From Diphasiastrum complanatum (taxonomy: Eukaryota > Streptophyta > Lycopodiopsida > Lycopodiales > Lycopodiaceae), in NCBI GenBank assembly GCA_029204225.1, contig CM055094.1, positions 63,822,714 to 63,886,713 of the forward strand: a stretch of DNA of 64,000 nucleotides. The letters are read 5' to 3'. Positions 33,537 to 45,347 of the stretch are shown here, piece by piece (positions within the stretch are counted from its first letter, which is position 1; the number at the start of each line of letters is the position of its first letter). A program made the position numbers and the translations under genes. The notes below the pieces were generated by a model that saw only the letters and a program-made list of their open reading frames with translations, was not told the DNA's origin and did no database searches.

Positions 33537-34258
33537 TCAGTTTCTTGTAATATCTATGAAATTGACTAAAAATAGTGATTTGACCATGCTAAAGTTAGAA
33601 AACCTATAAGATTGTCTAGAGACAGGTTGACTTCCTAGAATTAACTCAATCTTGTGGTCTACTAACCTAGACGGTGGTAAACCATGAGGTAATTCAGATG
33701 GAAAAACATATCTAAATTTATTTATGATCTGTTCTTTCATTGTTTGTTCATGATCTAAATTTACTGAGTTAAGAATTACTAAGAATTTACAACCATTTAG
33801 ACTCATTTCAGGAACATCCACAATTGGAATAACACACATTGAAAAAACTTCATACTCAAAATAATCCAATGTCTCCATTTCATTAACTATAGAAATCTGA
33901 TCCAACGGATGTACAAAATTACTACCAGATAATGTAACTACCTTATCACCCTCCTTGAAAGTGAGAACATGCTTCTCACTGAATCAATTAACAGAGAAGA
34001 CGACTTACTAAATAACCATTCATAACCTAAAATTAAATCAGTATGAGCTAGGTCTAAAACATGAAAATTAACTAATTTTGTGTGTCCTTGCATCAAAACT
34101 AGGAGCTTCGGGACTTTTACGTTCCAAGTCTCCAACTCTGCTCCTGAAGCTAGATAAAATTTATATCTATGAATGTTGGCTTCAGTTTCCAAGCTGAGTT
34201 TCTGCACAAGACCAGAATTAATAAAATTATGAGTTGATCCACTGTCCAATAATTTTTC
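33537..34258 (-). pseudogene. Ty3-gypsy protease to RT-start fragment (minus)
   Basis: 34261-33938 carries a retropepsin with intact DSGSTHNFIN and DLILGYEWL. After a frameshift near 33950, 33905-33537 carries the protease-RT linker FPSELPHGLPPSRLVDHKIE and SRQSYRFS, the signature preceding gypsy RT. It is truncated at both ends and lies within the family-D element, whose LTR end resumes at 34258. Confidence 0.82.
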
Positions 34259-34316
34259 CATAGTGTGTTATCCATTGTGTTTGTGATTTGTAAGCAGGAT
34301 CTAAGAAGCTTCCCTT
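34258..34316 (+). repeat. LTR-D terminal fragment
   Basis: Matches the last 60 bp of LTR-D (CCATAGTGTGTTATCCA ... AAGCTTCCCTT) and joins directly to copia RNase H sequence at 34317. Confidence 0.75.
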
Positions 34317-35085
34317 GGAAATTCAGATCCACAGAGACAGAGCAAGACGACTGATTTTCATCACTCAACAAAGGTATCTTCATAACATTCTTAACAGATA
34401 CATTTTTATGAATCGTAAATTAGGTCACTCATCGATGGATCCAAGCCTGCACTTGTCAAAGGACCAATGTCCCCAGACTAAGGAGGAAGAGGAGCAGATG
34501 AGAGAGTATCCTTATCGATCGATACTTGGATCTCTCATGTATGCAATGGTCCGTACAAGATCAGAAATCTCTTTTGCAGTAAGCTCACTCAGCCAATATA
34601 TGGCTAATCCTGGCATTACCTATTGAAAGGCTCTCATAAGACTCATGAGATATATTCGAGCTACCATGGACCAGTGCATCTGCTATGGAGATGTCAGCAA
34701 CGAGAATCTTCATCAGCTCAGTGGTTATTCTAATGCAAGCTGGGGAGGAGATATAGACAATCGTAAGTCCACATCTGGATTTACATTCTTCTTTAACAGC
34801 AGTCCTATCTCATGGAACAGTCGTAAGCAAACCTCTATCGCACTTTCTTCTACAGAGGAAGAATACATTGCTGCTTCTCAATCTATTAAGGAAGCGTTTT
34901 GGTTGAAAAATTTACCGTCAGATGTTAATCTGTACCAGTACAGCCCTAAAACTTTACTATGTGATAATCAGAGTGCTATTGCCTTATCGACCAACCCTAG
35001 ATTTCACTCTAGGAGTAAGCACATTGAAATCAACTATCACTATATTAGGGGCAAGGTTCTCAACAAAGAGGTGAGCTTAACGTAA
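34317..35085 (+). pseudogene. Copia A2 RT-end and RNase H
   Basis: Nearly collinear with A1 22199-22951: QQRYLHNILNRY, LGSLMYAMVRTR, SGYSNASWGGDIDNRKSTSG, SWNSRKQTSIALSSTEEEY and SKHIEINYHYIRGKVLNKEV. It has one TGA near 34625 (W position) but otherwise stays in frame longer than A1, so it is the better guide to this family. The catalytic RNase H Asp in the NASWGGD block is changed to Asn. Everything upstream (gag to RT core) is missing. Confidence 0.88.
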
Positions 35086-35199
35086 TGCAGAACGCAGGAT
35101 ATGGTTGCAGATATGCATCAAGTGTTAATGCACATAACAAATTTTGTGCATTGCTCAGTCTGAAAATCAAGGCATTCACGGATCCAAATTAAGGGGGGG
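35086..35199 (+). promoter_or_regulatory. 3' untranslated end and polypurine tract of A2
   Basis: The stretch A-A-GGGGGGG at 35190-35199 lies immediately before the LTR TG and is the plus-strand primer site. A1 has lost this segment. Confidence 0.8.
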
Positions 35200-36345
35200 T
35201 GTTGGATTTATTTGCTCTACTCTCCTAAATCCCATTTTAATTTGCCTCCATTTATGCTGCATATTTACTCGCGTTGTCGCACAGTCTGCATATTTACATG
35301 TAAATTCTCACACGTGAAGAAAAGACAAAAGAATCGCGACACTATGTTCTTACACGTGTTTTGGTGACAGGCGAAAAAGGCAACACCATCTTACAAAATG
35401 TCGAAGGTACCCCAGAAAGCAAAGGCACCTTGTAAATCCAATCCCATGGCATTTCTCAAAGTGATGCATTTTTCGCATCATCACCAACGTTCACTTCAGC
35501 AAAAGCTGATGTCGCCCCTTTTCATGCTCACCCATAAAGCTGCGCTAACAGACTTGACAACGACTGTAGCCACCCACGATCTCCTACAGACAACACATCC
35601 ACTTTGCACTTTCTTCATCTGCACACCTGTAATATTGTGTATATATACTTAATACCATTTGCATATTCAGGTTGACGATTGATAAAGAGATTAAGATAAC
35701 AGTGTGTAAATCTAGCATCAGGAGCTTATCAGAGATACAAAGTAGATGCTTTGTGTATTTATTCTTTATTTGTCAGTAATAAGGTTTCATTCCTTTTACA
35801 AATGAATTAGCTTTGTAGAGCACGTGGTTTCATCCGCTATTGTCTTGTGCTCTACCGCATTATTGACATGTATATTTTATATACTTAATATGATAACAGC
35901 TCTTTGTTCTGCGTTCAGATCTGTGTTAGTATTGCTATGCTTGTTTTTCATTCTGTTTGACATTTCCTAATGCTCAATTTGGTATTCAGTCTCTGTCTCT
36001 CTCTTCGCCAATCATTCGCGATTGATTATCATTCGAGCTCATTCTCTCTCTTTGCGAATCATTTGCGACAAATAATTTGTCTACCTGTTCACGACAAATT
36101 ATTCTTTTGGCACTTTATTAATCAATGTTTGGCTACATAATCAGAGCGACCGTGATTTCCATCACTAACGTTCTGTTCGTTCTGATAGGCATAGTCATGC
36201 TTAGGGAAAGAGTATATAGCTCATTCCGTTGTGCATGAACACTTTTTGTTTTAGTTTTGTTTCTCGTTCGTGTTCGTCTATCTATTCGAGCTATTTTCGT
36301 TTCTCACACATGACTGATTCTCTTAATCTCCTCTTTCTCCAATAG
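35200..36345 (+). repeat. 3' LTR of A2
   Basis: Starts TGTTGGATTT and runs to about 36345 (CTCCAATA, in which the expected CA appears as TA). 35331-35498 is an insertion absent from the A1 LTRs, rich in TCGAAGGTACC- and CACCTTG-like words. No matching target duplication can be sought because the 5' end is missing. Confidence 0.85.
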
Positions 36346-36420
36346 TGGGTGATGGGACAAGGGAGATAGGAGAACGCAAATGGAAAAGAGAGCAAGAATA
36401 TTGCAGAACAGCTCTCTCGT

Positions 36421-37028
36421 TAGAATCAACTGCTAGATGCAAAAATAGTCTAATAGACAGCTTATGCTAAGTATAATCACAACTTTAAGTGTTCTAATTA
36501 TCCAACATGATCTTAAAAATTAATTCATACTCACAAAAGCGAGAGTACAGTCCACCGAAGATATTAGAAATGGTTTGTGTGTGTGTGTGGTATTATTGCA
36601 AATCAAATATGAAGTTTAGTTCTGAAAGAGCAGTATGATATCGCGAGTTCCTCAGGCATCAAAGACAGCCATTGTCTGATCAGAAACTGAGAAATCGTAG
36701 ACGTCTGTGTTCTGATCAGAGTGAGTAAACAAGAGCAATCAAACAACGATAGAGTGCATTCAAATCACAATAAGCATTCATCTATGTTATACACAGATAA
36801 AAAACATATTGCTGTTATATTACACTGAAGCACAACAATGGCAGTTACAAAACAGAATGACGGCGTAACTGGGAGGCTCAAATAAATATGTCTTATGGAC
36901 AGAGCATTTCATATAATCTATGTTGGGATGATCTACTTATAGATTACATCCATATATTAACTACATTAAATGTTTGTCACCTAATTAGGTAAGTCGTTTG
37001 TACTTGGAAGTATTTGGCTTTTGTGACA
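36421..37028 (-). repeat. LTR of family F (minus)
   Basis: About 608 bp, inverted and homologous throughout to 52521-53129 (shared stretches include AAAGCCAAATACTTCC, AGTACAAACGACTTA and TGGATTGTACTCTCG). It starts TGTCACAA at 37028 on the minus strand. No flanking 5-bp duplication was found, so it may be a truncated element rather than a clean solo LTR. Confidence 0.78.
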
Positions 37029-38563
37029 ACTAAGTTAATAGCAATGATCGACTTATACAGTGCTTTCTAATTTTGACGACACCATGTGTGCTCAGTTCTA
37101 GAATTATCAGGCTATCCTTTCTTTTACGAGCCCCTTGAGTGCTTTTAAGCAACTTTATCTTTGTACTTGTTTATTAGTGTGAATATACAGTCGGTGGGAG
37201 AGCAATTCTGTTGTCTTGTCTTATTGCACTTGACGTTATGTTGTGGTGATTGACTCGGTCAAGTTTTTAAACTATATTCTCAACTTGGTGTAAGAGCCCT
37301 TGGTGGCTACAATCACCGGACAGGAACAAAGAGCTGCAAATTCACGACTGTTTGTTGGCTAGAAAGCACAAAACGAGTCTCTGGAGATTTGTGGAAAGGT
37401 TCGAAACTGTAAAAAGGCTTCAGAGATAGGGAATTGTTGGCTGAATCAGAAAGCAAGCAAAGATTGAAGCCCAAAATTCAGAAGGAGGTTTGCTTGGTGT
37501 TATTGATTGGTTTGAATCCAATCTGATACCGTTTGAAGAGCGATTTGGAGCAAAACTTAGCTTGTTGTAGGGTGACCTCAGTGGATAGAAAGCTGCAAAA
37601 AAAATTTCTGAAAAGGACTGAGAAAAGTCTCAAGAAAGGTGTATTCCTTGGAAGCCAAGGTTTGGAGGAGTTGTAACTAAGATCTCTCTCAGCTCAAAAC
37701 CTTTTTCACAGCTATGAACAGTGTGCAACTTGGCGTCCTGGTGTGGGGAGTGATCTGTTAATTGGCGGTGAGCAGCCATGCGCTAACAAGTGTGTTGAAC
37801 CAAGTTTTTCAGATTTGCCATAGCTCAAGAGAGCTTGAAAAAGTTGGAGATGGCCATGATGGAGGTCACGGGCCAGAATTCGTGGCTAGTCTCGCTAGCC
37901 GTGTAGCATGAGGAAGGGTGTAGCGATTCCAAAAAGTGAGGTTGGTGTGTCAGCAAGTTTGTGATCGTTGGATCCAGAGTTATTGTGATCAACGGTTGAA
38001 GTCGGCTGGCCAAGAAGTGATCTAGGCAGTCAGATATTAGATAATCATTGGATCTATTGAATTCCAACTTGAACTTCATAGAAGGGGTCTAAAGTGCAAA
38101 TTGCATTGCAACCTCATTAAAAAATTTCAACCTGAAGTAAAGTTGGGTCCCAAGTTTTTGAAGGGTGAAGTTTCTTCACACTGAAGAAATAGTTAAAAAA
38201 CTTAAAGTGCTCTTATTTTCACCTCCTTTAGTCTATTTTGGCCAAACAAGAGGCTATAGCCTCCAAATGAAGGGCACCCTGACTGTAGTTGCAAGTACGG
38301 TATGTCAAAATGGAGTGATTTCCATGGAGAAAGTGTTCGGAGCATGCCAAAAGTGATTTCACCAGTCCATTGGACACGTAGTTGGGAGTTGGTGACGAGA
38401 AGCATTTCGGAAAGCGACGCCAATTTGGCTTTCAATTTGGCAAAAGAGCGGTGGGTGGCCTGGTAAGCCAAAAATTTCAGGTCATTATTTCTTATTTCTG
38501 ACATCACGGTTGGCTTCGGCATACACTTTTTAGCCTATAGGTGAAGTTTCAAGCAGTTTGGAA
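37029..38563 (+). other. Candidate LTR-G end, PBS-like site and leader
   Basis: A PBS-like TGGTGTAAGAGCCC at 37286-37299 (degenerate against TGGTATCAGAGCCC) follows CTCAACT, so 37029-37285 could be a short LTR. The next 1.26 kb before gag is a leader with no domain. The short minus ORFs in it (for example 38202-38522) are not supported. Confidence 0.45.
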
Positions 38564-39226
38564 ATGGCAAGCATCAATGAGGCAATTTTGGGCGATGCAA
38601 GTAAACTTGATGGGGCTTCTAACTACAACATCTGAAAATTCAAAATGAAGAGCATTTTGATGAAGAAGGAATTATGGTACATCATAGCAGGTCTTGAAGT
38701 CCGGCCAAATACCACTCCATGTGACATGAGGGCCTTTGATAAAAAGGCACAAAGAGCATTGTCCTTGATCAATCTTTCAGTGAAAGACCATGTGATCACC
38801 CATATAAGTGATGCCACAACAGCTAGAGGAGCTTGGGAAGCTCTTAAAATGCAATTTTAAACTTGCAATCCAGCTCGAGCCATGTTCTTGAAGTCGAGAT
38901 TGAACGCAAACAGGATGGAAGAAGATGAATCGGTGGGATCTTTCTTCACCAGGATAAAGGATCTGAGAGATCAACTTGTGGCAATTGGAGAACCAATTAG
39001 GGACGTTGAATTGGTACATACCACTATGAGTGGTGTCTCAGAAGGGCTACAAATGTTTGTGAGCGGCATCTCTTCGAGGGAAAGATTGCCTATGTTTGAA
39101 GACTTCCACGGAATCATGTTGCAGGAAGAGCAGCGTCGCGAGGTAGTGAAGTCAAGGCAAACCTCACAAGATGATCAAGCCTTGCTTGCTAAAGGCAAGC
39201 AGAAAGGATGGAAAAGGATTCCTCAT
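38564..39226 (+). pseudogene. Copia G gag
   Basis: ATG at 38564 (MASINEAILGDASKLDGASN). The tryptophan of the Y-x-x-W-K-F-K-M block is TGA (38633-38635), and TAA at 38858 closes the LKMQF segment. All three segments are in the same frame, so only these two nonsense changes break a gag that otherwise continues through VGSFFTRIKDLRDQLVAIGE and FVSGISSRERLP. Confidence 0.87.
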
Positions 39227-39948
39227 AAATCCAAGGATGATGATGATGGGGGAGAGTCATCATCAAAGGCAAAAAAAAAGAAGAAAGAAAAATGTTACTA
39301 TTCCTACAAACCGGGTCATTGGGCACGCGAGTGTTACAAGAAGAAAGCGGACATAAAGATGAGAAAGGTGAAACAACAAGGCAACATTGATGAAGATGAT
39401 GGGGAAGATGAGAAGACAAGTGTCTTCTCATCGACATTGGCATCCCAGGTTGATGATGGTGCCAAATGGTTCATAGATTCAGGCGCCACAAGGCATATGA
39501 CTGAAAAATGCGATTGGTTTGAGAAATTCTCACCAATCCATGATGGGGACAAGGTCACACAAGCCAATGGGGAGGAATGACAAATAGAAATCCAAGGATG
39601 ATGATGACGAGGGAGAGTCGTCATCGAAGACGAAAAAGAAGAAGAAAGACAAATGTTACTATTGCCACAAACCAAGTCATTGGGCACGCGAGTGTTACAA
39701 GAAGAAAACGGACATAAAGACGGGAAGGTGAAACAACAAGGCAACATTGCCAAAGATGATGGGGAAGATGATGAGACAAGTGTCTTCTCATCGGCATTGG
39801 CATCCCAAGTTGATGATGGTGCCAAATGGTTCATAGATTCAAGCGCCACAAGGCATATGACCAGGAAACGCGATTGGTTTGAGAAATTCTCACCAATCCA
39901 TGATGGGGACATGGTCACACAAGCCAATGGGGAGGAATGCCAAATATA
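39227..39948 (+). repeat. 361-bp tandem duplication of knuckle + protease
   Basis: Copies 39227-39587 and 39588-39948. Each encodes a Lys-rich linker, a zinc knuckle, the KTSVFSS spacer and a protease start. Copy 1: knuckle CYYSYKPGHWAREC (second Cys lost), protease IDSGATRHM intact. Copy 2: knuckle CYYCHKPSHWAREC intact, protease IDSSATRHM (Gly to Ser), plus a 1-bp deletion between the two domains. Confidence 0.93.
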
Positions 39949-39959
39949 GGGTGTTGGCA

Positions 39960-40990
39960 ATGTACCTGTGCAGTTTTCTGATGGTAAAATCAAGAATATC
40001 CCTAATTTGTTTTATGTTCCTGGACTCAAAAAGAGTTTGCTTTATGTTGGTGTAATGGCAAATCAACATCTTAAGGTTGAATTTGTCAAGGATGGATGCC
40101 TTATGAAGGATATGAACCACAACCATAAGGTAGTAGCGAAAGATTATAGAGATAGTAACTATGGTCTTTATAAATTGGATGTTGCAAACCGAGGAGAATA
40201 TGGTTTGGCTTTCTCAACAACATCTCAATTTGAGTTGTGGCACAGAAGATTTGGTCACTTGAACTATGGGAGCTTAAGATTGATGGAGAAGCTGAAGATG
40301 GTAATAGGATTACCAGCATTACAGGATGATCATCATGCCATATGTGAAGGATGCGCCATGGGAAAGCATCACAGGGAGACATTCAAGAAAGGTGGAGCTG
40401 CAAGAGCTAAGAAACTGCTAGAACTTATTCACAACGACCTGTGCGGCCCAATGAAGACCATGTCATTGGGAAAAGCATATTATATTATGACTTTCATAGA
40501 TGATTACTCTAGGAGGAGATGGATTTATTTTTTGAAGAAGAAATCTGACGCTTTTGCTTGCTTCAAGGAGTTTAAGACTTTAGTAGAGAACCAACTAGAT
40601 GCACGCATCAAAGTGCTAAGATCTGTAGAGGGGGCGAATACAAATATGATGATTTTGAGGACTTTTGCAAAAAACACGGCATCAAAAGACAATTCACACA
40701 ATCACACACGCCGCATAGTAATGGTGTAGCTGAAAGAAAAAATAGGACTATTATGGGGAGCCACACTCCATGATAAAGCAAATGGGCTTGACCGATTTAC
40801 TTTGGTCGGAAGCATGCAGTGTGGCAACGTTCTTGCAAAACAGGAGCCCTACAGTTGTGGTTCCAAATGTGACTCCCGAAGAAGCATTCACAGAAATAAA
40901 GCCAAAAATTGACAAGTTTCGTGTCATTGGATGTAGGACCTATGTACATGTGCCAAAGGAGGAGTGAAAGAAACTTGACACTAAAGCAAT
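39960..40990 (+). pseudogene. Copia G integrase
   Basis: PR-end/IN-start LFYVPGLKKSLLYVG, zinc domain LWHRRFGHLNY ... CEGCAMGKH, catalytic Asp in LIHNDLCGPM. The second Asp region is broken (LRSVEGANTN replaces an LRSDxGGEY-type block after a frameshift), and the Glu block appears as NGVAERKNRT in another frame near 40722-40750. Non-functional. Confidence 0.85.
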
Positions 40991-42430
40991 CAAGTGTATC
41001 TTTGTCGGTTATGATGAGAAGACGAAGGCGTATAGGTGTTTTGATCTTATAATAAACAAGATTCACATAATCAAAGATGTGATCTTTGATGAGATGCATA
41101 GGTATGAAAATGAAGACCATGCAAGTGATGAAAGCATCAAAAGACTTCCCACAATTTTGGAAGAAGAAGATGAAGAAGACGCTCCACAAGATGATGCACG
41201 TGAAGACGAGGGTCGAGAGGGTGAGTATGAGAAGACATCACCTATTCAAGAGCCTAGAGGAAGGTAATTGCCAATAGGATCAATAAAGGAGAAACTACTT
41301 GGAAGTAAGAGACATTACTTGGAGACTCCTTGGGACAAATACTCTCCACGTAGTGTATCACCTGAGTCTAAGATACCAAAATGGTACGAAAAGATCATGA
41401 AAGATGCAAAGCTAAATCAACCAAGATCTAGCACACAAGAAGAAGTGAGAAAATCAACACGGGGAAGGAAGTCTCCCAATCGTTATCATGTGAACTATGC
41501 CCTAATGAGTAACATTTTGAAGTGTTGAGAGCCATCAACCTCTGATGAGGCAAAGGATCACAAAGAGTGGCAGAGGGCAATGAAAGAGGAGATGGAGTCC
41601 ATCCACAAACATGGTACGTGGGAGTTAGTTGATCTACCAGTTGGAAAGAAGCCCATTGACAACAAATAGGTGTTTAGAACAAAGTTTCATGCGGATGGCA
41701 TGATAGCAAAGCATAAGGCTAGAGGAAGAAGTTTACATGGTCCAACCGCAGGGCTTTATGAAAAAAGGACAAGAATATAAGGTATGCAAGCTACGCAAAG
41801 CACTTTATGGCCTTAAGCAAGCGCCACACGCATGGTATGGATGCATTGACAATTACTTTCTTTCTCATGAGTTTGTAAGAACAAATTCAAATCCAAATCT
41901 TTATGTTCTTATAAACAAAGATAGCATTGCCTTGATTGTAATTTATGTTGATGATATCATTATCATGGGCAATGATAAGAATCTCATTCATTCTATCAAA
42001 GCCAACTTATGCAAGCAATTTGAGATGACAGATTTAGATCTTATGCACTATTGCTTGGGTGTCAAAGTATGGCAAATTGGCAGTGATATCAGGTTATGTC
42101 AACAAGTATGTGCGCGAGACATTAGAGAGATTTTGCATGACAGAGTGCAAACCTTCCATCACCCCTTGCAAAGCTGGTAAGAAATTATCTCATATTGATG
42201 ATAGTGCACATGTTGACGCTACTTTATTTCGTCAGCTAGTTGGGAGTTTGATATATCTTATGACTACACGTCTTGATATCTGCTATGCTGCAAGTCTGAT
42301 TAGCCAATTCATGTCATCAGCCACTATGGACCATTGGAAAGCTACGAAAAGGATTTTGAGGTATGTGAAAGGTACACCTAACCTTGGCCTAATCTACAAA
42401 AGACAAAGTGCTTTACCTAAGTTTTAGGGT
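40991..42430 (+). pseudogene. Copia G RT and start of RNase H
   Basis: An acidic linker (EEEDEEDAPQDD) precedes WQRAMKEEMESIHKHGTWEL. An internal deletion of about 200 bp near 41722 fuses KHKAR to LEEEVYMVQPQGF with a frame change and loses the QLDV..AFLNG block. KALYGLKQAPHAWY and catalytic IYVDDIIIMG (about 41945) remain. A frameshift near 42060 leads to LVGSLIYLMTTRLDICYA and RILRYVKGTPNLGL. Confidence 0.86.
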
Positions 42431-42700
42431 TATGTTGACGCTATCGAACCATGCTTTTGCGGCCTGTTTCAGACTGTAGATTGCTTTGTGCAGCTTGCAC
42501 ACTTTGTGCTCTTGGCCTTTGACTTTAAATCCTTCTGGTTGGAAGGTATACAGCTCCTCTTCGACATTTTCATTGACAAATGGTGTCTTGTCATCCATTT
42601 GTGTATTTCGAGGTCTTCAGCGGCTGCTAACGCAATTAGAGTCCTGGTTGACTGCATCTTGATGGTAGGACTGAAAATTTCTTGGTAATCCACTCCTTGG
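42431..42700 (-). pseudogene. Inverted copia RT fragment
   Basis: Minus strand: DYQEIFSPTIKMQSTRTLIA and LAAAEDLEIHK, then, after a frameshift, VEEELYTFQPEGFKVKG, VCKLHKAIYSLKQAAKAW. It joins the plus-strand element G tail-to-tail at about 42430-42445, with GTTGACGCT shared at the join. Confidence 0.82.
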
Positions 42701-44171
42701 ACTTGAGTGAATCCTAAAACTTTGCCTACTCTTATCTAACAAGATTGTAAGATGTGCTGCAAAATAAAAATGGGGTATCATTCTCCATGATAAATTCTTT
42801 TATCACATCGATTGAATTTTTTACGCACAATTCATTGGCATGTAAATCTATAATGATTGACTTTTATGGTTTGCTGAGCAAGTTATCTTTATATAGAGTA
42901 CTTTTCCATAGTTGATGGATTTTGGTTTTAGTAGAAAGATTTGCGTGAATTCTTCACTCTCTAGTTTTGGACCTTTGTAGGTAGATATTTAGCTAATTAA
43001 AAGTACTTAAATCAGTTTTTTACTTTTATGTGCATAATCTTTGATACCTTTGCATGATTAATGGCAAGTTTTCGATAGGACAATATAATAGATGACAACA
43101 ATTACTCAAATATGGACAAGCATCCATAATGGAATTTGAAGAGGAAGTTTTGTCCTTGGAGGGGGTCTATGGCTGGTGGCCCCCTAGAGTCTTGACTTGG
43201 TATAATTTAGACTATACCAAGTTCACCTATGTGATTACTTTTTGCTTTTACGAAATTTGAAATCATATTGTCCAACTTTTAGAGAGTAAGGATCTTCTTT
43301 AGCCCCAATCACATCAATGGCAAGTTAGAATGCCTTATTCATGATGCGACACTAGGTACTAGAATACATGGTGACCTATAATTGGCATGGCAATTTGCAT
43401 TGAGATAGGAAAAAAAATAAAAAAATCAAAATGCAATAACATAGCAAAATTAATTGCATTAAGTTTGCTAGTTTCACACCAAGAACTTAGCCTGCTCACC
43501 CTATCAAACCTATTGGGCTCCTATGCATGGAATTGGGTCATCCTAGCTTATTTCACTATTGTAAAGATATATATATTTTTGAATTAAAATAAAAATCCAT
43601 CTTACGGAGACAAAGTCTTTTCTACCAAATTCACCCAGTGCTCAAAAGTTGACTATTATAAATTTGTATCTCAAAAAGGACCTTTTAGAATCCGTACAGA
43701 TTTTTACTAAATTATTAAACTAAGTTACTAGATAGGATGATGCTGTAAATTATTTAGAAAGTAAATATTATGCTCATTTCGAGTAAGAGTAAAGCAAATT
43801 TGTGCCTCAAGCCTTTATGAGGATGGTACTTGTATTGATCTGTTTACAACTGTTTGGGGTGATTTCTAAAGTTATAGTCTCACTAGGGTAACATTTTTTC
43901 CATTGACTTTTATGTAAGTAATTTTTGGAGTTGACTCTTGTTGGATTAATGATATTTATTAATGAAATTTACAAGTAATTTATGAAGTTATGTCTCAAGA
44001 GTCAAACCTTGAACATCTCAAATTAACTTCTCAAAATGCCCTTTAAATCACCACAGTGCAACCCACACTTAATAGGAGCGTCAAACTTAACAGTCCTACA
44101 CCTTGCAACGCGCAATCGAGGTCAAGGCAACGCTTCCTCCAACTTGACCCTTTAGACGAATTGAACGTGCA
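42701..44171. other. No gene seen
   Basis: AT-rich intergenic sequence. No open frame above 66 codons with recognisable content and no repeat with a partner in the window was noticed. Confidence 0.45.
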
Positions 44172-44407
44172 CCCCCTACCTTTCACCCTCATTATGCTTT
44201 TTTGTCTTTTACCTTTCACATGACATCTATAATTCAAGGTACCTTTCAAACATTTCTACATACACTTATACACGTAAAACCCCCCTACCTTTCACCCTCA
44301 TTATGCTTTTGTGTCTTTTACCTTTCATATGACATCTATAATTCAAGGTACCTTTCAAATAAAATAAGTATGAACCTTTCAACCATTTCTACATACACTT
44401 ATACGCG
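44172..44407. repeat. 109-bp tandem duplication
   Basis: Copies begin at 44172 and 44281 (CCCCCTACCTTTCACCCTCA, continuing in step); the second carries an extra segment before ACCATTTCTACATACACTTA. It lies roughly 1 kb upstream of the VQ gene. Confidence 0.85.
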
Positions 44408-44736
44408 TATTCATTTTTCGACAGAACTTTAAAATTTTCAAAGTAACATGACATTTGACTTTTTAACCTTACCTTTCAAATGGAATGGCAATTTTTAACT
44501 TTGACATTCAAATGACATGCTTTTAAAAATTTGGAATTCTTGGAAAGGCAACTAGGCTTTGACCTGCATTGCAACTTGCAAATGCCAAGCCAGGACCTAG
44601 TGCAGGGGTCACATATTTCTCTGTTCAAACTTCAAACCTTCTCACAACACAATGGGAAACCGTGTGCATGGATTGTAAAGGAGTCAACGACGACCACACA
44701 AAATTCACCCTAGAGTCTACTAGAAGCTTCTGTGCA

Positions 44737-44762
44737 CACGTGATTTTTCTCACGCACACGTG
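44737..44762 (+). promoter_or_regulatory. Paired G-boxes upstream of the VQ gene
   Basis: CACGTG occurs at 44737-44742 and 44757-44762, each within GCACACGTG, 20 bp apart and about 590 bp upstream of the VQ start codon. G-box/ABRE cores bind bZIP and bHLH factors. Regulatory use here is inference. Confidence 0.4.
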
Positions 44763-45100
44763 TTTTTGATGCCACATAAAATATCGCTAATAAAATGAAA
44801 AATCTCCCTGGCCACTGTTCTTTGAAAGGCACCTAGGGCTAGGTGACAGGTGTATAATTTCTTCATGAAAGGTAACGTTTAAAGCCATGGTCTCTTCTTT
44901 GCTCCTTCGCGATCCACTGTCCTTTTGGCTGCACTTGGCAATTTCCTAGCTTTGCCCTGCCCTATCTCCATCTCCAGCCCCATCTCATAAATTATAGTTC
45001 ATTCGATTCTGTACTTATGTACTACCAATTCTTATTATATTCTCACTTCACTTCAGTCTCTTTCTGCAATTTCACAATAAAGAGGAGGTGGACCGAGTGC

Positions 45101-45187
45101 ATGTATGCTGGGCACCCCTGTACCTGTTTGTTTGTTTTTTCATTGAGTCTTCTTACTACAATTTCACTCCCGCAATTTAGGCATTAA
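45101..45187 (+). promoter_or_regulatory. Possible upstream ORFs in VQ leader
   Basis: If transcription starts in the pyrimidine-rich CACTTCACTTCAGTC region near 45044-45060, the leader contains an ATG at 45101 opening a 28-codon frame that stops at 45187, and a second ATG at 45105 opening an overlapping 13-codon frame (stop at 45144-45146). Both end before the main start. No TATA box is convincing; TATTATATT at about 45033 is the nearest. Confidence 0.35.
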
Positions 45188-45347
45188 GAATTGAGATTGT
45201 TCAGAAGGATTGATTGCTGTCACGATCAGTGCCTCTGGTGATCGTTGACATTGTCCTTTGGGTATCAGGCTTGATTTGGGAGTAGTAAGGACTCAGTGCT
45301 ATTGGTGCAGCTGGATTTGTTTTTATTACTCTAAGCCGAATCTTACG

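Larger units (their letters stand above)
38564..42430 (+). mobile_element. Ty1-copia element G (internal region), inactive
   Basis: Order gag, knuckle, protease, (second knuckle, second protease), integrase, RT, start of RNase H. It is truncated in RNase H at about 42430, where an inverted RT fragment of another copia begins. Lesions: two gag stops, a 361-bp tandem duplication, frameshifts in integrase and RT, and an internal RT deletion. Confidence 0.88.

Noticed and set aside
39334-39993. 219-codon minus ORF
   Set aside because: Antisense to the tandemly duplicated copia knuckle-protease; its repeat structure mirrors the sense strand.
45258-45347. N-terminal extension of the VQ protein
   Set aside because: The frame opens with TTG, not ATG; the ATG at 45348 has a strong context.
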